A stretch of DNA of 64,000 nt. Source: Emiliania huxleyi CCMP1516 (taxonomy: Eukaryota > Haptophyta > Isochrysidales > Noelaerhabdaceae). Shown here piece after piece: positions 49,702 to 59,960 of this stretch (positions within the stretch are counted from its first letter, which is position 1; every line of letters starts with the position of its first letter). The position numbers were made by a program, and so were the translations under genes. The stretch covers positions 146,662-210,661 of the forward strand of contig NW_005200902.1 of assembly GCF_000372725.1 (NCBI RefSeq), read 5' to 3'. The notes under the pieces were generated by a model, which was given only the letters and a program-made list of their open reading frames with translations, ran no database searches and was not told where the DNA came from.

Positions 49702-50354
49702 CTTGCGCGGGAGAGGATTGTGTACCATGGATGACGAGCCGACGTAGGACCGAGATAGCAGTGCATGGGTAGAGTTGTTTAACATTAACTTTGGGCCTAA
49801 CAGTTGCGCTAGTGTTGGCTGAAATCCTTAACGTTGTTCAAGTGTTCACCCCAGCCCATGCTGTTACTGTTTGTTACTGTTGTTACTGTTGTTCAGCGGC
49901 CAGCAAGCAGAAAACGGCAAAAACGGAAAAAGCCCGGGTGAAACCCGAAAATACCTGGGGTTTCCCGGGTATTTTCGGGTATTACCCGCACTGGACGCTG
50001 GAGGTCGTCGTGGGTCACTGCCAGGCCTTCCTTATTGTTGTTCAGCCGGCCTAACGTTAGCTACTGTTGTTGGGGAGGAGCCCCACTGTTGTTCTGTTGT
50101 TACTGTTAACACTAGCAACACTGTTCAGCTCCCAACGTTAAACAGCTCTATGCATGGGCGGCGCTCGATTGTGCGCGCTCGCGCTCCAGCTGCACGCTGC
50201 TCTCAGGTCTCACACATACATATCGGGCTCCATCGGAGTGAGTGGACAGTGCGCAGCTGCGCCCCCTTCTGGACCACCAGTAGTGTCTTGCAACGGCTTT
50301 TTCGACCCTTTAAACTTTTTCGCTTTCCCGGCTTTTCGTCACTGCCCCAGTGTG
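49702..50354 (+). repeat. Dispersed repeat R4, copy A, interrupted by a MITE
   Basis: 49702-49769 plus 50151-50354 match 59448-59713 almost base for base (for example CTTGCGCGGGAGAGGATTGT, CATACATATCGGGCTCCATC, CTTTTTCGACCCTTTAAACT). Copy A differs by a 2-bp gap and by the inserted 381-bp element. Confidence 0.95.
49770..50150. mobile_element. hAT-type non-autonomous MITE, 381 bp
   Basis: Ends are inverted: TAGAGTTGTTTAACATT at 49770 against the reverse complement of AACGTTAAACAGCTCTA at 50134-50150. It is flanked by the 8-bp target duplication TGCATGGG (49762-49769 and 50151-50158). R4 copy B at 59448-59713 is the empty site, with a single TGCATGGG. TIR start TAGAG fits the hAT consensus YARNG, and 8-bp duplications are typical of hAT. 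The interior is non-coding with TGTTACTGTTGT repeats. Confidence 0.92.
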
Positions 50355-51816
50355 CGCGAACCGCAATGTAACTGACAGTGACACGGCGAATTAAGAATCC
50401 TCTCGCGTGCGGGTGGTGTGGTGGTGGCATCGCTATTTTCGGCGTCGTGTTGCTCGTTCCAACCCTACCCGTCGCAAAACACTTGCCGTTTGCATCGATG
50501 GCACTAGACGCGCCACGCGCCTGGAGGGCGGGGCCCGGCGCCGCGTGGCGCCGGCCGGCCAAACCGTACCGTCTAGTCGCAAGCAACAAATCCACCGCTC
50601 TATATACTCGTTTATTCACGAGGCGACCCCAGGGAACCGTGGGCTCTATAGGTTTCCTAGTCGGAGATAGCCGCGCAGCGGCTATGTAGGTTATCCAACA
50701 ACGCGAGGAGAGGAACCGACATAGAATAACTCCCACCGTAAGGTGTGGAACGTGACGCGATGGCCGGATCGTTACGTCCGTCCGTGCGCGGAACTCGTGT
50801 GTCGGACCCTCGCGCCCCCAGGCGCCCGAGTCCCGTTCTCGTCTGCCCCACCCTCCCTCCCTGGCAGACGTTTGGTAGTGTTCGTGTGTGTGTGTGAGCG
50901 TCGGGGCCTTATTTGGGCGCCGACGCTCGGGGTCGTCTGGCAACGGCACCGGGAGCTCGAGACGCAGCTCTCGGGGCCAGCCAACCCAGGAGTCGATTTT
51001 AGAGGACCAATCTCAATGACAACCTATATCAACACGAACAACGGGGACTCGGACGCGATGGATAATGCGTGCTGTGAACAAACACAGAATCGCGGAGGAT
51101 GCTGGGAACGGTCGATTCCAAGCTCACTGACGCCAGCAAGGAATTATACCCGTTTTTGCCAACACCAAACGGATTCGACGGCGAGTTCGTGAACTACGAC
51201 ACCGTCTGGTCAAAAGATGCCGTGGTCGAGGTCGAATTCGTTGGATGCCGAGTAGGACCTCCCCCCGTCCCCAGGGCCTCCAGGGCTCGCACCTCAACCT
51301 ATCTAGACCAGCGCGCACCGCTCCTATAGGAGGTAAGGAGGTATTTTCTATCTCAATAACAAGGGCTGTGAATCTATTCACAAATCTGCCCATGAATGTG
51401 AAGGGCCTCCAGGGCTCGCACCTCCACACTTACGCACTTTCGGGATGGAGGCAGCCCAGGTGGCTGAGCGTCTTGTGAGTTTGTGTGTCTGTGTTCCACC
51501 AAGCAGCGCGCCGGGGGCTCAGAGAAGAAAGTGAGCGGCGGGGCGGCTGCCCGGGCCGCCCCTCGCCGACGCCTGGCCACCCTCGACCCCCGCGGACACG
51601 CCCAGCCCAGCCCAAGCGCTCACGCTGCTAGTTGCTCAATTATTTCATTGTCAAAAAGATGCACGTACTAGCTTGCAGTTCCCACGCGTACACATAGACA
51701 CCCACATTGGATGACCAACCCTTAGTGTGTGAGGGTCAGTGTTCACAGTCACACCAACTGTGGGGACAGGACTCGCGAACTGATAACCCACCCCCCACCC
51801 ACCCCGCGCCGGCGGT
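50355..51816. other. Intergenic; no gene recognised
   Basis: Only short frames of random composition. AGGGCCTCCAGGGCTCGCACCT recurs twice (about 51279 and 51401), a small local direct repeat. Nothing else supportable. Confidence 0.45.
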
Positions 51817-52330
51817 ATGAGGACGGACAGCGAAAGCCGACCGTCCATTGCGCCCAGCCTCATGGCCGAGTACGAGTTCCTTCGGCCGCCACTCGGGCGC
51901 GGTGCGTTCGGCGTGACGTTCAAGGCGAGGAAACGAGGCGCCGATGCCATCGTCGCCATCAAGCGCTCCACGCGGGGCACGGACGACGAGGCCACCCGCG
52001 CAATCCGCGAGGCCATTCACCTGCTGCGGCTCGATCACCGCAACCTGGTCAAGGTACTGGACGTTTTCCTCGATCGTGATCCGGAGACGGACGAACCGCG
52101 TATCAACATGGTGATGGAGTACTGCAGCGGTGGCACTCTGCGTTCGCACTAACTACAGGCAGCAGCCGCCGCTCGACGAGATGCGTGCCCTCCAGCTCCT
52201 GCAGCCGCTGCTTGAGGGCCTTGCATTCATCCACGCGAAGCGCGTCGTCCACCGCGACATTAGACTAAGTCGGAGAACGTGCTGCTAATATCACCTCCGC
52301 CGGGACGTGAACTCAGGCCAAGACTTTATT
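51817..52330 (+). pseudogene. Protein kinase N-lobe fragment (NEK-like), disrupted
   Basis: Starts MRTDSESRPSIAPSLMAEYE, then a normal glycine loop LGRGAFGVTFKA, VAIKR lysine, REAIHLLRLDHRNLVKV and hinge MVMEYCSGGTL. The frame then breaks at about 52150 by an extra 13 bases containing CTAACTACAGGCA, resumes as LDEMRALQLLQPLLEGLAF and HAKRVVHRDI, and breaks again at about 52261 by 5 extra bases within TTAGACTAAG just where the HRDIK lysine should be. No DFG or C-lobe follows; the downstream sequence is a CTACCACCGCTCT-type tandem. Loss of the C-lobe plus two frame-breaking inserts marks a pseudogene. The inserts could be transposon footprints. Confidence 0.75.
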
Positions 52331-53404
52331 GGTCAGAAGTCGTCCTTGAGCGCCTCACACGGATTCAGTGGACGCTACACACCGTCGTGCTCGAAAGTCG
52401 GGCCTACCACCGCTCTCTCTGCCTACCACCGCTCGAAAACCACCCTCTCTCTGCCTACCACCGCTGTGGTCACTCGTCAATACTGACCCGCTCGTCAAAT
52501 ACACACTGCGCTCTCGTCTCTCGCCATGTTTCGTCGGTCGAGCCAGCTTTGCGCGGCCTCGCGGCAACTGCTGTCACAGCCAGTCCCACCGTCGCCGTGG
52601 CAGCACACTGGGCAGACCACTGACCGTCATACCTGGCTCCTACCCAACTTCTTCCTCTGCCTCATGTGCGGCGTCCACGCATACCGCCATTACTCCCGTG
52701 GCAAGACGGTGCCGGCAGCGGCCGTTCACCACCTTCTGCGAGTTTGCGTGATGGAGCTCCATGAGCGGCACCATCACGGGCACTCGCGCTGGCACAACAT
52801 CCAAGCGAGTCTGTTGCAGTGAGCATGAAGGTAGAAAGGCGCGTGAGCATGTGAGACCGGCTGTCTCGAGTGTGTCTGGACAGGAACTGTGTCATTGCGT
52901 GCTTTCTCGTGTCACGGGATTCAAGAAACAAAGAAAAGTTGGCAACATGGCATGTGTCTCCTTGTACCAGGGTGACGGACCCGGGAACCAACTAACTACG
53001 ACAGGAAAGCCGCCTCAGAGCATTACTCAGTCTCTGATTACACTATAGCGCTCTAACCGGGGACCTTTGTCCATAACCCTCGACGTCCCACGACAGGACA
53101 AGCCGCCAAAGAATTCTTGTACACGCGCGCGACACCATGCAACATATAACAGATCGAGTGTGAGAGCTCGCACCGTCGTCTCAGCCTTAGGCGGCTGGTG
53201 TACGCGCGAAGCGCGGGCAGATACTCTCAAGAGGGGCGGCGCGCGGGCGTAGCAACCCGCGCCAACCGTATCTGCGGTGTCTCTCCCGACGTGTAGGTCT
53301 GCACGTATTCAACATATCCACAGCCTCCAGGCGAGCATGCTCTGCGGCATCGCCTCTGCAATCAACGCGACTGCGGGCGATGAGCGGTGGGCCTCTCCAC
53401 GTCC
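52331..53404. other. Intergenic; short CTACCACCGC tandem, otherwise nothing seen
   Basis: 52403-52470 repeats CTACCACCGCTC two to three times. No coding frame of natural composition was found in the remainder. Confidence 0.45.
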
Positions 53405-55657
53405 TCACATATCGCAACGGACGACAAAGGTGGTGCCGCCAGACGCAAAGGTGGCGAGCATGAGCGAGTCGCCCAGCGCCTGCTCTCGGCAGGGCGGCGT
53501 GTGGGCGCCAGAAGAATATTGGGCGCGGCGAGGGGCGCAGAGGCCGGGGCCAGACATCTCGGCCACGTATGTCGCTGTTGGCTGTTCATCTCTCGGCTTG
53601 CACTGCGGCTTATCTCGGCTAAATCTCACCAGGTTGGAGGCCGGGTCGTGCGGTGCTGCCTCGCAAGTAGGGCTGCCGGAGGACGAGGGAGGTGGCGGCG
53701 ATGACGAGGCGGACGGAGGCGGCGGCGACGGCGAGGCGGACGGAGGCGGCGGCGGCGGCGAGGCGGAGGGAGGCGGAGGGGTCGGCGCGGCCACGCTGAC
53801 GACGGTGATCTTTGCGTTCATGCGTGAGTGCGGCCCACAGAAGTAGGGGAAGTCCCCCGGCGCGGCGAAGGTGTGCGAGAAGCTCGCCTCGTCGACGAGC
53901 CTATCGAGGGGGGGGGGGTGAGAAAGACGCTGCTGCCGCTGCGGGAAAGAGGCGATGTCGCGGGGTGCCATGCAGACGAAAAGAGGTTGTCGTGCGTCCG
54001 GTTGGCGCCTGGGCACGGCGGCGGCGAGCGAGCGGCGTGGGCGGGGGCGCGAATCGCAGGCGCTCGCGGCGGCAACTGACCGCAGCCTCGCGTGTGCAGG
54101 GTCTCGGTCCATCTCGCTCTCTCGGCCGGGAGGGGTGGCAGTGGCGCGCCGCTCAGCACGTTGTGGCCCGACGCGACCCACGTGACGGTCTCGCCGGCGC
54201 GGATGGTGAGCGAGGCGACGCCACAGAAGCCGCCCGCGGGGACGTCGCAGTCGGAACCCCAACGGATGACGTGAGAGCCCGGGGGAGCGGGTGCGGCCGA
54301 GCGAGGTGGCGGCGGGGATGGCGACAGCGATGGCGGCGGGGACGGGGATGGGGACGGGGGTGGCGGCGGGGTTGGCGAGGGCGAGGGCGTCACGGTCGCG
54401 CAAGAGACTCCCCACGTGCAAGAGCCGCTGCTGTCCAGCTGGTCGTGGCAGTGGCTCACGGCGCACCAAGGTCGACCGAGGAGATCGCAGCCGCAGTCGG
54501 GGTGGGCGCACACGGAGCATGCCGTTTCTGGGGCAGGAGGCGGCGGCGGCGGCGAGGAAGGCGGCGGCGGCGACGGGGGAGGCTGCGGCCCGGGTGGCGG
54601 GCGGGGCGGCAGCGGCGGCGGGCCGGGAGATGGGTCGGCACTGTAGGCTGCGACTTGCGGCCCGAGAATGTACTCCTCGCCGAGCTCGATCCCGCTGTTG
54701 GGGCAGGAGGGGCAGGTGGCGTACGGGTTGCGGACGGGGCCGCGCAAGTGCTCCGCCCCGAACAGGTCGAGCACGGGCGACACCTCGGAGACGAGCACGA
54801 TTGGGGTCAGGCTGCGCGGGGCGGCCAGGGTCATCTTGTGGGTCGGGCAGCGAGGGCTAGCACAGGTGACACCTTGGAGAGGAAGGTGTCGTGCGGCTCG
54901 GAGGTGCCGACGACGCGCACGTCGCTGCAGGTGGCGTACTGCTGCATGTCGACCGTGTGGATGGCGTACCTAGGTCATGCACGGGGACGTATCATGGACG
55001 CGTCCAACGTCGCACCAGCACGGCTGCGATTGCGAGACGCACCATTCCCACCGAATCACGCAGTGGTCGCACGAGGGCAGCCAGTCGGGCAGTGTCACGG
55101 TGGCCGTGTTGATGCCGCTCGGCGGGACCGTCGGGTCCAGCATCCCCGCGTCGCCCGCGCAGCCCACAAAGTTCTTGAGCTTGATCCAGCGACGTGGAGT
55201 GTCCAGCATGTCTGTGTCGTACGAGATGTACAGGGCGCAGTCGCCGGGATGATTTGCCTGCAGGTACCACTCGACGGCGAGCGCCGCCCCAGCGGTGATT
55301 GTGTCGGTCGGCGCCGCCGCCGCCCTCATGTCGTGGCACGCAAAAGCGTCGTCGGAGTGCTGCATGCCAGATGCGACCTCGGGCGCAAAGAAGGTAAATG
55401 GGTGGTTGGCCTGCTGGAAGTTGTGCGGCTGGGCCCAGCAAAAGGAGCCGGGGTTGAGGCTCGACGCATCACAGACGATACCATCGACCCAGAACGCCTC
55501 CCGAGCCGACGGCTTGGTCCTGGCGGAGGAGGCGGGCGTGAAGCGGCCGCCAGCGGAGGTGCGTTCGCGAGAGAGCGGGCGAGGCGCACATGTAGCCATG
55601 CGCTTCGGCTGTGGTCACGGCGACTAGCAGGCGGAGCCATCGCATTAGGCCTCGCAT
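53405..55657 (-). CDS. Predicted lytic polysaccharide monooxygenase fused to an amicyanin-like blue-copper domain
   Basis: Signal peptide MRGLMRWLRLLVAVTTAEA ends exactly before HGYM, giving the N-terminal His of an LPMO copper brace. The PF03067-like body follows: CWAQPHNFQQANHPFTFFAP, YLQANHPGDCALYISYD (second His), TVTLPDWLPSCDHCVIRWEW, then across a GT-AG intron (54970-55042, 73 nt) YAIHTVDMQQYATCSDVRVV. A second GT-AG intron (54784-54872, 89 nt) has GTGTCACCTGTGCT copied as GTGTCGCCCGTGCT. Next are SPPP linkers, a Cys-rich module, then a cupredoxin with GHNVLSG and PYFCGPHSRMNAKITVV (Cys-x2-His-x2-Met as in amicyanin). Linkers are Pro-rich to the stop at 53405. The frame changes near 55570 (short intron or indel), and an intron ends at 53901. 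An oxidative polysaccharide-cleaving enzyme with a built-in electron carrier is inferred. Confidence 0.7.
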
Positions 55658-56508
55658 TTCGCGGCCTGCTGGCGATGCGTCCTCAGGTGCTTCAGGTCAG
55701 CGTGCCGGCGGCCAAAAGCGAGCGGTACTGTCACGCGGCGCGTTTTCTTTTGATGGATGAGAACGGCGTTTCTGGGTAAGCTCAGCTGTGAACTTCCCAG
55801 TGTTTGCTCTTGCTTGCGCGTGACCCCTTGCGTGCACGCCCAAGCTCGAGCGGCATCACGCAGAGCGAGCTCTGCGCAGGTCCCGCGACCTTCTCGGGCA
55901 GGAGCCCACCTCTCCTTCCCTCCGTGCGCCCAACGATATGGGCAAATCCGCGCCTCGGCGACGGCGCTCGCCACGCAGCAGCAGCAGGCCAGCAGCAGCA
56001 GCGCAGCAGCAGCAGCAGCAGGCCAGCAGCAGCAGCATGGCAGCACTCGCTCTGAGCCTCTTGACACATGATTACACTACACAGTCCTCCCTTCGGTTGT
56101 CGTTTCGACCCTGTTTTTTTCTTCTATCGCAGCGCACTCTCATCTGTGAGCCTAGCGCAGCGCGAACTCGCCACCCACGCGCACCGGGCCTTGCACTTTA
56201 AATGCCGTGGGGCTCCTGTCGTTAGACGTGGAGACGCGAGGGTTGCCCCCCCTTGCCCCACCACCTCGTGTGTGTGGAGAAGTTTACCTTACCTTACCTT
56301 ACCTCGCCGTCTGGGCCTAGCGCAGCGCGAACTCGCCGTCTGAGCCTAGCGCAGCGCGAACTCGCTCTGAGCCTAGCGCAGCGCCTCGGAAAACACCCAT
56401 TTTGGCTCGCCAAAAGGCCTATAATACTTTTCAACCGTTGTTGAATGCGGCGGCGCCTTACCTCGGCGGATTAAGAAGAGACTCTCGGCGGTAGGACCTA
56501 CTTCGCTA
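55658..56508. other. Intergenic; CAG run and GAGCCTAGCGCAGCGC repeats
   Basis: (CAG)n-like tract at about 55975-56045. A single GAGCCTAGCGCAGCGC unit lies near 56150, with the array at 56305-56387. (TTACC)n is at about 56287-56303. No gene seen. Confidence 0.55.
56305..56387 (+). promoter_or_regulatory. Tandem GAGCCTAGCGCAGCGC array upstream of 56509 gene
   Basis: Three units of about 27-29 bp (GCCGTCTGRGCCTAGCGCAG, followed by GCGAACTC) end about 120 bases before ATG 56509. The order and orientation match the array before the thioredoxin-like gene at 47213. Confidence 0.5.
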
Positions 56509-59309
56509 ATGAAAGGACAGAAGTTCGAAGACGTGCTTTACGAGACCATCCTCCAATCCCCGCGCTGGATAGCCGACCTGCCGGGGGGGCGGGCCCTCCC
56601 TCTCACCGCTTGCGGAGCCGCCGCGGCGACTTTGCGCGGCCCTCTCAGGCTCGCGATGCACTGGCCGGAGAGCTGCCCCATCAAGGCCGCGATGAAGGAC
56701 TTTGCCCAGCTCTTCAACCACACGAGCAAGGCGGTCGAGGACAAGACTTATGATCTGCCGCCAGAACCGCTGGTCCGGCGGATCCTGGACCAGATCCCCG
56801 ACCGGCCCGCGTGCGATCAGCTCGCTCAAAAGTACACCGACTGCCGCGAGTGCCCCCACGCGAGTGCCGAGCGCGCCTCCTTTGTGCGCGCGCTCCGCCG
56901 GCTCGCTGAGTCGGGCATCACCTTTCTGCAGCGGCGCGCGTCGGCCGAGCCAAAGGAGCGGGCTGGCCCGTCCAAGGCGCGCAAATCCGCGCCAGCGCAG
57001 GCCAGCTCGGCGCCCCTCCCCCTCGGGCCCTCTGCCGCCCCGCAGAGCGGAAGCGCGGGCCAGTCGGCGGCGGCCGCCTCCTCCTCCTCCTCCGACCCGC
57101 GGCGCGTTCAGCCCGGCAAGCGAGCGAGGCCTGCTTGCAGCTCTGCCGGGGACCCGCTGGCGGCGCTCGCGGACGCGGCTGGCGACGCCAAGCGAATGCC
57201 CACCTCGCTCGGCGCCCCTCCCCCCCCTCAGCCCAGCGCGGCGCTGCCTGCCCTCGCGCTGTGTGGCGCCCGGCACAACAGCTGCAGCAGCTCGCTGGCT
57301 TCGTCTCCGGAGCACGAGTACGCGCCGCCCCAGCTGGTGCCGCTGCGGCCGCCACAGCCCGCCTTCCGCCCCTTCGCGCCCGCGGCAGCGCCGTGCGCCC
57401 CTCTGCACACTCGGTGGCCGCCTCGCAGAGCCGTCCGCCCGAACCTTCTCGGAAGCTTCGTCTAGGTGCGCCTACGCGTCGCACGGCGGCGGCGTGCTCC
57501 TCGCGCCGCAGCACGCCGCGCTGCCGACCGGCCACGCCATCCCGCCCGGCCAGCCTTGGGAGCTTGCGCCGCACTATGGCCCGCCATTCCAGATGCAGAA
57601 ACAGACGCCCCCGTCCTTGCGAGCGTCGCAGTCGCATTCAGCTGCGAACGCCCTCCACGGGACCGCAGCCCCGCCCTCAGCTCGCTCGCCTCCGCTCCTC
57701 AGGCGCGGCCGGCCACCCGCAAGTCTACGCACCGTGTGGCCAGGCGTCTTGCTCCCTGCCCGCACACTCTCTTCTGACGCCAGAACCCCGCCCGCACACT
57801 CTCTGATTACGGGGCGGCGTTTTATCTCTCTGGCGGCGGTTTGCCTCGCAGCCTCTGGACACGCCGGCCCACGCGCCCCCCGCTCTCGCGCCGACGCTTG
57901 CCTCGCAGCCTCTCTGTCCCTCTCCCGCCCTCGTCTCCTCCCAGCCTTGTCCTCCCAGCCTTGTCCTCCCAGCCTTGTCCTCCCAGCCTTGTCCTCCCAG
58001 CCTTGTCCTCCCAGCCTTGTCCTCCCAGCCTTGTCCTCCCAGCCTTGTCATGTGCGCCCTTGCCCCAGGCTCAGCTGCTGCACGTCGGGCGGCTGCGGCT
58101 GCAGCAGGCGCCGCACCAGCCGAGGGCGGCGACGCCGAGATCACCCGAGGCCACCCGAGATCACCCGAGATTAGGCGCCGCACCAGTCGATGGCCGCGAT
58201 GCAGATCGCCGCGCCGCATCCCGCCACGATGGTGGTGATGCCGCCGCAGCAGTCGCCCCCGCAGCAGCCGCAGATGCAGCCGCAGATGCAGCCGCAGATG
58301 CAGATGTTGCCGCAGATGCCGCCGCAGCTGTACAGCGCGCAGCAAGTGCAGGCCGTACAGCACGTGCAGCAGCTGCACTCGGCCGGCCGGCAGCCCGTCC
58401 CGGTCCAGATTGCAAGCCCGCTGCCGGCGCAGCAGCCGATTGCTCAACCACGCTCGGCGGGTTTGCGAGGGGCGGCCGAGACCACCGCGTTCAGCAGGGT
58501 GGAGGCGGCGCCATTCCGGCCGGTGGCGGCGGCGGGGCAGGCGGCGGCCGCAGGGGCGGCGTCAGGGGCGGCGGTGCCTCTCCCGGCGGCCTCGCCGCCG
58601 GTGGGCGTGGAGCGGGGGGCTCGCCGGTTTCCCGAGGGGGCGGTGGTGGAGGGGCTTGCGACGCTGACGAGCGACATGAGCGACGAGGTGAAGAGCGCTG
58701 CGCTCAGCTGGTGAGATGACCCGAGATTGTCCGAGATTGTCCGAGATTGGCCCCCGCGGTCAAGAGCGCCCCCCCCGCGCACGCGCACCCTCCGCCCCCA
58801 CTCCCGCACGTCTCGCCGCCCGCCCACCCCGCATGCAGCGCGTCGGTGTGGCTAGTCCTGGTGCGCCCGCCGCCCAGCCCGACGCCGACGTAACGCCGCC
58901 CAACCTTCGACGCGCCGCAGGTGTCTCCGGCGTGGAATGTCGGTGCCGCTCCTTGCCGAGTCGGGGCAGCTCGAGGCGAGATGAGCCGAGATGAGCCGAG
59001 ATGAGCCGAGATGTGCCGAGATTTGCCGAGATTTGCCGAGTCGGGGCAGCCGGACGGCTCGAGGGCACTCAACTCCCATGATACGCCCCGCCCCCGCCCC
59101 CGCCCCCGCGTCCACCCGCCTTCTCCTCCCCCTCCCAACGCCCCTCGCAGGCCTTCCTCGCCGCCCTGCCGCTCCAGCCAAGCGGGCTGCAGGCCTCCGT
59201 CCTGCGGCGGCGGGTGGAGGCGGTGGAGCGCGGACCGGCCCGCCCGACGGCAACCACCCACTCCGCAGTCAAGCAGGAGGAGCCCGCCCAGGCCACGCCG
59301 CCGCTGTGA
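56509..59309 (+). CDS. Hypothetical Pro/Gln/Ala-rich protein, multi-exon
   Basis: Exon 1 opens with a non-repetitive region (MKGQKFEDVLYETILQSPRW, HWPESCPIKAAMKDFAQLFN, CDQLAQKYTDCRECPHASAE) of unknown family, then turns Ala/Ser/Pro-rich. A 52-nt GT-AG intron (57414-57465) puts AYASHGGGVLLAPQHAALPT in frame. Further coding-like stretches are Met/Gln-rich (PPQLYSAQQVQAVQHVQQLH, about 58318-58377) and TLTSDMSDEVKSAAL (about 58660-58710). A last stretch reads AFLAALPLQPSGLQASVLRR and SAVKQEEPAQATPPL with stop at 59309. Introns near 58140, 58720 and 58975-59040 carry CCGAGAT arrays. The composition suggests a nuclear regulatory or scaffold protein, but this is only an impression. Joining the 3' exons to exon 1 is inference. 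Confidence 0.45.
57943..58050. repeat. 14-bp minisatellite AGCCTTGTCCTCCC
   Basis: About eight head-to-tail copies of AGCCTTGTCCTCCC. Because 14 is not a multiple of three, the translation cycles through all frames; it probably lies in an intron. Confidence 0.95.
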
Positions 59310-59447
59310 CCTTCGGCGCCAATGTTTCATCTCGGCCAGTTTTTCATCTCGGCCAATGTTCCGCCAATTTTCGACCATGCCTCTCGACGAGCCGCGGCGC
59401 GGACTGCGTTTCCGGCTCGTGCCGCACGAGAACCGCATCTCCCTGCT

Positions 59448-59713
59448 CTTGCGCGGGAGAGGATTGTGTACCATGGATGACGAGCCGACGTAGAGGACCG
59501 AGACAGCAGTGCATGGGCGGCGCTCGATTGTGCGCGCTCGCGCTCCAGCTGCACGCTGCTCTCAGGTCTCACACATACATATCGGGCTCCATCGGAGTGA
59601 GTGGACAGTGCGCAGCTGCGCCCCCTTCTGGACCACCAGTAGTGTCTTGCAACGGCTTTTTCGACCCTTTAAACTTTTTCGCTTTCCCGGCTTTTCGTCA
59701 CTGCCCCAGTGTG
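59448..59713 (+). repeat. Dispersed repeat R4, copy B (uninterrupted)
   Basis: Intact counterpart of 49702-50354 without the MITE; contains a single TGCATGGG at the position where copy A is interrupted. Confidence 0.95.
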
Positions 59714-59736
59714 TATAGAGGGTGTGCGTGTGGAGG

Positions 59737-59960
59737 GTGGGTTGAACGAAATCCGGGGACGCGACCCACGTCGCCACAGACGGTCCCGCGCCGCTCGCCG
59801 CTATGACGGCCGCACGACCGCAGCTCGTGTGCGTGCGGCCGTCTTTGTCCGGAGTGAATACTCCAACGCGCTCGTCGGTGACGGCGTCCCCGGATTTCGC
59901 CGCGCTCGGCGAACCTCGACTTACGACTCGACAGCGCCCCTTCGGTGGCATGCATCAAGC
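59737..59960 (-). repeat. Dispersed repeat R3, copy B
   Basis: Inverse-orientation partner of 43489-43705. Both copies end near a Pro/Ser-poor ACACAC or CTCTAT border. It directly follows R4 copy B. Confidence 0.85.

Noticed and set aside
53812..55779. 655-codon plus-strand ORF opposite the LPMO/cupredoxin gene.
   Set aside because: Arg/Gly-rich antisense of SPPP linkers; no domain, while the minus strand has coherent motifs and splice sites.
57890..58060. Apparent Ser/Pro/Cys/Leu repeat protein.
   Set aside because: Caused by a 14-bp minisatellite translating through all frames.
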